From assembly GCA_964407285.1 (NCBI GenBank), contig CAYOVG010000118.1, positions 1 through 18,032 of the forward strand: 18,032 nt of DNA. Direction: 5' to 3'. Both the position numbers and the translations under genes were made by a program. Under the pieces are notes generated by a model, which had not been told where the DNA came from, ran no database searches, and saw only the letters and a program-made list of their open reading frames with translations. The stretch is from CAYOVG01 sp964407285 (lineage in GTDB: Bacteria > Desulfobacterota > Syntrophobacteria > Syntrophobacterales > Syntrophobacteraceae). Below are positions 14,475-18,032 of the stretch, in pieces; within the stretch, counting starts at the first letter, position 1; each line of letters starts with the position of its first letter.

Positions 14475-14492
14475 AAATAGAAAACTCCATTT
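14475..14492 (-). terminator. Weak AT-rich terminator-like hairpin
   Basis: On the minus strand a 7-bp stem with one G-T pair and a 4-nt loop lies 11 bp after the stop of the cysteine-rich gene and is followed by GTTTCC. It is a poor terminator candidate and may be fortuitous. Confidence 0.3.
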
Positions 14493-14502
14493 GCAGGTAC
14501 GC

Positions 14503-15084
14503 TTAAAAAAGCCTCTTCACCCAAACCAGGCTGAGATGAATATTCAAATCGTACTTACAGAACCGCTCGACCCCGATGGGGTCCAGATTCTGCCTGAGAT
14601 CCAACAGCCGGTCGAAATCTTTCTCCACAACGATGTTGCAAAAATCGATCGGAACGGACCTGATGAAATCCAGTTCGCCTTCCGTCCACAACTCGTCGGC
14701 TATGTCACTAACGCCGTTCTCCAGGGCGTTGTGTCCGCACACCTTGTAGCACGCTCCGCAACCACACCGGTGGATGGCGTCAAAATCTCTTGGGATTGGA
14801 TGGTCATCCTCACAGAAGGGGCAGACGATAATGTGATTTCGCATGAAATGCTTCCCAGCGCTTTCGCTCAACTCGCGAGGTCCCAACAGTCCCTCCATGT
14901 CTCGCCTCCCATGGATTGCGGCGCCGACCATCTGCCCGCCGACGTCGGGGACCTGGATCTTCAAGTGCTTCTCCTCGGCGAACCCCTGCTTCACTTCTAT
15001 TTCCGGCATCGAACCCGCCATCGTTTTCCCATCGCTTTTCTTCTCGCGGCTTTCACGAACATTTAGTTTTTTTTCTTCGGACAC
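14503..15084 (-). CDS. Cysteine-rich protein of unknown function with a zinc-binding-like motif
   Basis: This 193-residue, probably cytosolic protein has no family I recognise. The first ~40 residues are charged and likely disordered. A central cysteine cluster, C88-x2-C91, then C107, C109, C112 and C116 with H118 (IIVCPFCEDD and HRCGCGACYKVCGHN), looks like a zinc ribbon or double-knuckle; an iron-sulfur site is less likely. The C-terminal part (about 125-193) is acidic and hydrophobic (SDIADELWTEGELDFIRSVPIDF) and contains two more cysteines. The start is GTG at 15084, about 10 bp after a GGAAGGA site, chosen because a strong promoter points to it; the ATG at 15021 is an alternative. The opposite strand is open over nearly the same span, but lacks a ribosome site and motif. 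Confidence 0.72.
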   Translation of the reverse strand: MSEEKKLNVRESREKKSDGKTMAGSMPEIEVKQGFAEEKHLKIQVPDVGGQMVGAAIHGRRDMEGLLGPRELSESAGKHFMRNHIIVCPFCEDDHPIPRDFDAIHRCGCGACYKVCGHNALENGVSDIADELWTEGELDFIRSVPIDFCNIVVEKDFDRLLDLRQNLDPIGVERFCKYDLNIHLSLVWVKRLF

Positions 15085-15149
15085 TTATTGATTTTCCTTC
15101 CATTCTATCGACGATAAAGGTCATTACGCGCACTGATAATGCTCGGATG

Positions 15150-15178
15150 ATTATAGGGATGTTTTTCCTTGAAATCAA
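15150..15178 (-). promoter_or_regulatory. Strong sigma-70 promoter of the cysteine-rich protein gene
   Basis: On the minus strand TTGATT (15178-15173), a 17-bp spacer and an exact TATAAT (15155-15150) end about 65 bp before the GTG start. It is one of the best promoters in the window. Confidence 0.72.
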
Positions 15179-15252
15179 ACAAGAACTTTGACATATCTGA
15201 TCGGAAGATGATTGATGCAAACAGGCGTAATGTCGGCGAAAGCCTGTCCTTG

Positions 15253-15262
15253 CTCGCGCGAG
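15253..15262. promoter_or_regulatory. Perfect palindrome upstream of nth
   Basis: CTCGCGCGAG is a 10-bp perfect palindrome, 55 bp upstream of the nth start codon and in the gap between divergent genes. It could be an operator, but its GC-rich content makes chance occurrence plausible. Confidence 0.3.
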
Positions 15263-15317
15263 GAACGGATTGCGCGCCGGTTGTTATAGAAAATAAATGT
15301 TTATAAGGACTATTTCA

Positions 15318-15992
15318 ATGCAGGCTCATGCCGGACGTAACTCTCGAGACGCGGCGCCGGAAAAGGTGCGGGCGGTGCTCGATATTTTGAAGGAACTCTA
15401 CCCGGAAACCCGGTGTTCCCTGAATTTTCGGAGTCCGCTGGAGTTGTTGGTGGCAACCGTTCTTTCCGCTCAATGCACCGATGAGCGTGTGAACCAGGTT
15501 ACTCCCCATCTGTTCGAGAAGTATCCCGATGCCCATGCCTATGCGGCTGTCCCCGTGGAGGAGCTGGAATCCGATATCAAATCGACCGGTTTTTTCAGGA
15601 ACAAAGCCAAGAACATACAGGCGTGCTGCCGTATCCTGGATGAGGAATTCGGCGGAGAGCCGCCGTCCGACCTCGATACTCTCGTGCGGCTGCCCGGCAT
15701 CGGGCGTAAGACGGCCAACGTCATTCTTGCCAATGCTTACGGCATTCCGGGTATCATGGTGGATACCCACGTGGGAAGGGTGAGTATGCGCCTCGGGTTG
15801 ACTTTCCACAAAGATCCTGAAAAAATCGAGCGTGACCTGATGGCGCTCATCGAGCGAGACCGCTGGATTTCGTACTGCCACCAGGTCATCCGGCACGGCC
15901 GGGAGGTATGCCGGGCGAGGAAACCCCGGTGTTCGGCATGCGCCCTGCAGCCGCACTGCGACTATTACCGGGAGTCCGGGGGAGGCGCGTAA
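15318..15992 (+). CDS. nth: Endonuclease III
   Basis: This is the base-excision-repair DNA glycosylase and AP lyase for oxidised pyrimidines. The 224-residue protein carries the helix-hairpin-helix LPGIGRKTANVI at 125-136 with catalytic K131, the catalytic aspartate D149 in VDTHVGRVSMRLG, and the four-cysteine [4Fe-4S] loop C198-x6-C205-x2-C208-x5-C214. The N-terminal LLVATVLSAQCTDERVN signature is intact. ATG 15318 is preferred because an AAGGA site lies 8-9 bp upstream; the ATG at 15297 has none. It is divergent from the cysteine-rich protein gene and followed after 89 bp by an ATP-grasp-like gene on the same strand. The promoter is not clear; TTGACA at 15188-15193 has no good -10 partner. 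Confidence 0.96.
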   Translation: MQAHAGRNSRDAAPEKVRAVLDILKELYPETRCSLNFRSPLELLVATVLSAQCTDERVNQVTPHLFEKYPDAHAYAAVPVEELESDIKSTGFFRNKAKNIQACCRILDEEFGGEPPSDLDTLVRLPGIGRKTANVILANAYGIPGIMVDTHVGRVSMRLGLTFHKDPEKIERDLMALIERDRWISYCHQVIRHGREVCRARKPRCSACALQPHCDYYRESGGGA

Positions 15993-16081
15993 GGCATTGG
16001 CGCGTTGCATCCGCATATCGGGCGAACGGTTTGCACGGGTGGTTCAGTACGGTTCCGAGCGCCCGGGGCGGGAGGGATGAC

Positions 16082-16903
16082 ATGGTTTGTTCGCCATCCG
16101 ACAGGGGGTGCGCTACCGATGGCCGTGCTGTTGCGCTTGCGCCTTTTTTGGAGGACTGCCCGTCGGTGCTCACCCTGGGGGTGAGGGCATCCATGGCCGA
16201 TTATTCCGAGGAGGAGAGAGGGCTTCTCCTCCATGCGAGGCGCATATTTTTCCCCACGCTCCGGTACCTGGATGTTTTCGAGGCGTTGGGTAAGCGAACG
16301 TTTCCTTCGGCGGCCACGTACCGGTACCGGAGGTCTCGAATTGCGCAGCAGCTTCTCTTTGAGTATCTCGAGTTGCCGCGCCCCCGGACGCGGGTTTACC
16401 GTGGCATGCGGCAGAAGGCGCGCATCGAAGCCGATTTCGGGTTTCCCGTACTGGTAATGGGGCCGCAAGCCGTTCCCGGGGCTCAGTCCCGGTGTATCGC
16501 GCACGACAGGGCATCCCTCGAGGAAGCGGTCGGGAGGTGGAATCCCGTCCTGGCGCGAGATGCGGTGGAGTGGCGGGAGACGGCGCAGTTTCTGCTTGTG
16601 CGGTACGGAGTTGCGGGAGTCCGGAGGCGCCGGTTGCTGAAAGGGGAGACAGGGGAAGGCGAAACGGCGGGATACGAACCTGCTTCGCCGGATTCCGAGG
16701 ATCTGCGGGAACCCTTGCTCATGGCGCGGCGACTCGTCGAAGCGGCATGCCTGGACGACATCGTGGTTGAATGCGGATACGCCGGCGGCCTCTGGCGGAT
16801 TATCGAAATGAGTCGCCCTCCAGTGCGATGGGCTCTCCCCGATGGAGCAGTTTTGAACCGGCGCCGGTTCATATGCGAACTGATCGATTCCGGACATTTG
16901 TGA
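16082..16903 (+). CDS. RimK-like ATP-grasp protein with degenerate ATP site
   Basis: This 273-residue protein resembles the pre-ATP-grasp and ATP-grasp halves of RimK-type ligases. LTLGVRASMADYSEEE, ARRIFFPTLRYLDVFEALGKRTFPSAATY and ELPRPRTRVYRG (about 30-107) follow the usual pattern. The nucleotide-binding lobe is abnormal. Where relatives have a lysine and a glycine-rich loop, it reads FPVLVMGPQAVPGAQSR (121-137), so the lysine is replaced and the loop is poor in glycine. The end still has IIEMSRPP (240-247), like the E-x-N-R-P metal motif but with Asn changed to Ser. Catalysis is therefore doubtful. The start ATG 16082 has a GGAGGG site 5 bp upstream; the frame also extends back into nth without a better start. 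The protein is strikingly arginine-rich. It is probably co-transcribed with nth. Confidence 0.68.
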   Translation: MVCSPSDRGCATDGRAVALAPFLEDCPSVLTLGVRASMADYSEEERGLLLHARRIFFPTLRYLDVFEALGKRTFPSAATYRYRRSRIAQQLLFEYLELPRPRTRVYRGMRQKARIEADFGFPVLVMGPQAVPGAQSRCIAHDRASLEEAVGRWNPVLARDAVEWRETAQFLLVRYGVAGVRRRRLLKGETGEGETAGYEPASPDSEDLREPLLMARRLVEAACLDDIVVECGYAGGLWRIIEMSRPPVRWALPDGAVLNRRRFICELIDSGHL

Positions 16904-17216
16904 TTGCGCGCCGGTTTTACAATCCCGGCAGGCGGGTTAATATACATCGAACGGCCGTGGAGTCGGGCGCGTTTAGCCGTGCCGGACGGGTTTTTGCCGG
17001 CGTTGCGGGGCGGGTCCGTCTTTTTGCTTTGACACGCGCCGTTTTTTTCATTAGAGGTAGTTATGTGAGTTATTTCACAGTGCTTTTATTTCTGAAAGGC
17101 TGATTCGGCTGTCTTGTACGCCGCGGGGCGCACGGGCTCGATCCGGGAATACGACAAATGCCTTTGCGCCAGGAACCTTTATGAGTATTCCAAATACTTG
17201 AAAGAAAGAGAATGCC
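16904..17216. promoter_or_regulatory. purA upstream region
   Basis: This 313-bp gap has no convincing gene. A weak stem-plus-T-run (16985-16989 with 17016-17020, then a T-run to 17025) could end the preceding transcript. TTGACA at 17029-17034 is followed after 17 bp by TAGAGG (17052-17057), a promoter with an exact -35 but a poor -10. A CRP/FNR-like palindrome lies at 17064-17079, and a 7-bp stem with one mismatch (17116-17122 with 17127-17133) follows. Confidence 0.45.
17064..17079. promoter_or_regulatory. CRP/FNR-family-type operator palindrome
   Basis: TGTGA, six bases (GTTATT), TCACA: both half-sites are exact matches to the CRP consensus and to the core of the HcpR-type motif described for Desulfobacterota. 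It is centred about 145 bp upstream of the purA start and just downstream of a possible promoter, so repression is as plausible as activation. Confidence 0.55.
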
Positions 17217-18032
17217 ATGGCCAGCGTAGTAATCGTGGGGACGCAGTGGGGAGATGAAGGAAAAGGCAAGATCGTGGATCTGCTTACGGAGAAGGCGGAC
17301 TATGTGGTTCGCTTCCAGGGGGGGAACAATGCCGGACACACCCTCGTGGTCAACGGGCAGAAGTTTATTTTCCATTTGATTCCTTCGGGTATTCTCCACC
17401 GTGGAAAGGTTTGCATGATCGGCAATGGAGTGGTGATAGACCCCAAGGTTTTGATCCACGAAATGGACAGCCTGCAGTCGTACGGGGTGGATGTGACCCC
17501 GGAGAACCTGGTCGTGAGCCGCTATGCGCACATCATCATGCCGTACCACCAGGCCCTGGACCTGGCTCGCGAGTCCAGGAAGGGAGAGGCCAAGATCGGG
17601 ACGACGGGGCGGGGTATCGGGCCGTGTTACGAGGATAAGGCCGCCCGGACGGGAATCCGGGTCCACGACCTGTTCGACGAGAGTGTGCTTCGGGAGAAGC
17701 TTGCCCGCGGTCTTGAAGAAAAGAACTTCATGTTCAGGAATTACTACGGGATGGAGCCGCTGGACGAGGCGGCCATTGCGGACGAGTACCTGGCGTACGG
17801 GAAGCGGCTCGCGCCTTATGCCGACAACGTATCGGAAATCCTGTTCGAAGCGGACCGCGGCGGCCGTCCCATTCTTTTCGAGGGCGCCCAGGGGACTCAC
17901 CTGGACATCGACCACGGCACGTATCCCTACGTGACGTCGTCCAGCACCGTGGCCGGCAATGCATGCTCCGGTTCGGGGTTTGGACCGACGCGCATCGGCA
18001 AGGTCGTCGGGATCGTAAAGGCCTACACGACC
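17217..18032 (+). CDS. purA: Adenylosuccinate synthetase, 3' end cut by window
   Basis: The enzyme joins IMP and aspartate using GTP, the first committed step to AMP. 272 codons are visible and the frame is still open at the window end; the full enzyme is usually about 430 residues. Diagnostic motifs are the P-loop GTQWGDEGKGK at 8-18 with catalytic D13, FQGGNNAGHT at 33-42 with catalytic H41, the IMP-site IGTTGRGIGPCYEDK near 127-141, and LFEGAQGTHLDIDHGTYPYVTSS near 220-242. The start is ATG at 17217, where the Shine-Dalgarno is weak and purine-rich (GAAAGAAAGAGA). It stands apart from the ATP-grasp gene by 313 bp that contain a CRP/FNR-like palindrome, so it probably has its own promoter. 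Confidence 0.97.
   Translation, partial: MASVVIVGTQWGDEGKGKIVDLLTEKADYVVRFQGGNNAGHTLVVNGQKFIFHLIPSGILHRGKVCMIGNGVVIDPKVLIHEMDSLQSYGVDVTPENLVVSRYAHIIMPYHQALDLARESRKGEAKIGTTGRGIGPCYEDKAARTGIRVHDLFDESVLREKLARGLEEKNFMFRNYYGMEPLDEAAIADEYLAYGKRLAPYADNVSEILFEADRGGRPILFEGAQGTHLDIDHGTYPYVTSSSTVAGNACSGSGFGPTRIGKVVGIVKAYTT

Noticed and set aside
14215..14502. Cyclic-di-GMP riboswitch in the VWA-OmpA leader
   Set aside because: The location is suggestive for this type of gene but the conserved GEMM core sequence is not present.
14491..15066. Plus-strand frame over the cysteine-rich gene
   Set aside because: No ribosome site or promoter on that strand, while the minus strand has a strong promoter and a cysteine motif.

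Overview
The window looks like an ordinary chromosomal stretch of a fairly GC-rich Gram-negative anaerobe. The best fit is a Desulfobacterota (former deltaproteobacterial) lineage, perhaps Syntrophobacter-like. This is inferred from the style of the RpoD, PRPP synthetase and endonuclease III proteins, the lone two-component hardware, the outer-membrane OmpA/VWA protein, and the frequent GTG/TTG starts with strong Shine-Dalgarno sites. No CRISPR array, insertion sequence, integrase or phage gene is visible.

Layout. (1) 1-3155, plus strand: the 3' part of rpoD; a CAT-anticodon tRNA whose features favour tRNA-Ile2; a strong terminator immediately before a Nif3-family gene; and a coiled-coil/zinc-ribbon gene in operon with the Nif3 gene. 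(2) 3156-5569, plus strand: prs, a heptanucleotide repeat patch, and an NCS2-type transporter that lacks both conserved glutamates of the family. (3) 5692-10527, minus strand: a family-5 periplasmic substrate-binding protein translationally coupled to a membrane hybrid histidine kinase; then about 550 bp without a convincing gene but with several long-range stems; then a 56-residue DUF1328/YtjA-type membrane protein. (4) 10831-12352, plus strand: a PPC/DUF296 protein behind a clear promoter, then an O-methyltransferase. (5) 12523-15084, minus strand: three separately transcribed genes, namely an exported lysine-rich protein of unknown function, a VWA-OmpA cell-wall-associated protein, and a cysteine-rich unknown protein. 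Two of the three end in clear intrinsic terminators. (6) 15318-18032, plus strand: endonuclease III, a degenerate RimK-like ATP-grasp protein, and the 5' two thirds of purA with a near-perfect CRP/FNR-type palindrome upstream.

How they work together. Most genes are housekeeping: transcription, AUA decoding, PRPP and AMP synthesis, base-excision repair. The most system-like element is the substrate-binding protein plus hybrid kinase pair. It has no ABC permease, no ATPase and no separate response regulator beside it, so a ligand-sensing role for the binding protein is more likely than a transport role. The second point of interest is a set of unexplained nucleic-acid structures: the terminator jammed against the Nif3 start, the 6001-6193 stems, the heptad repeats and the palindrome before purA.
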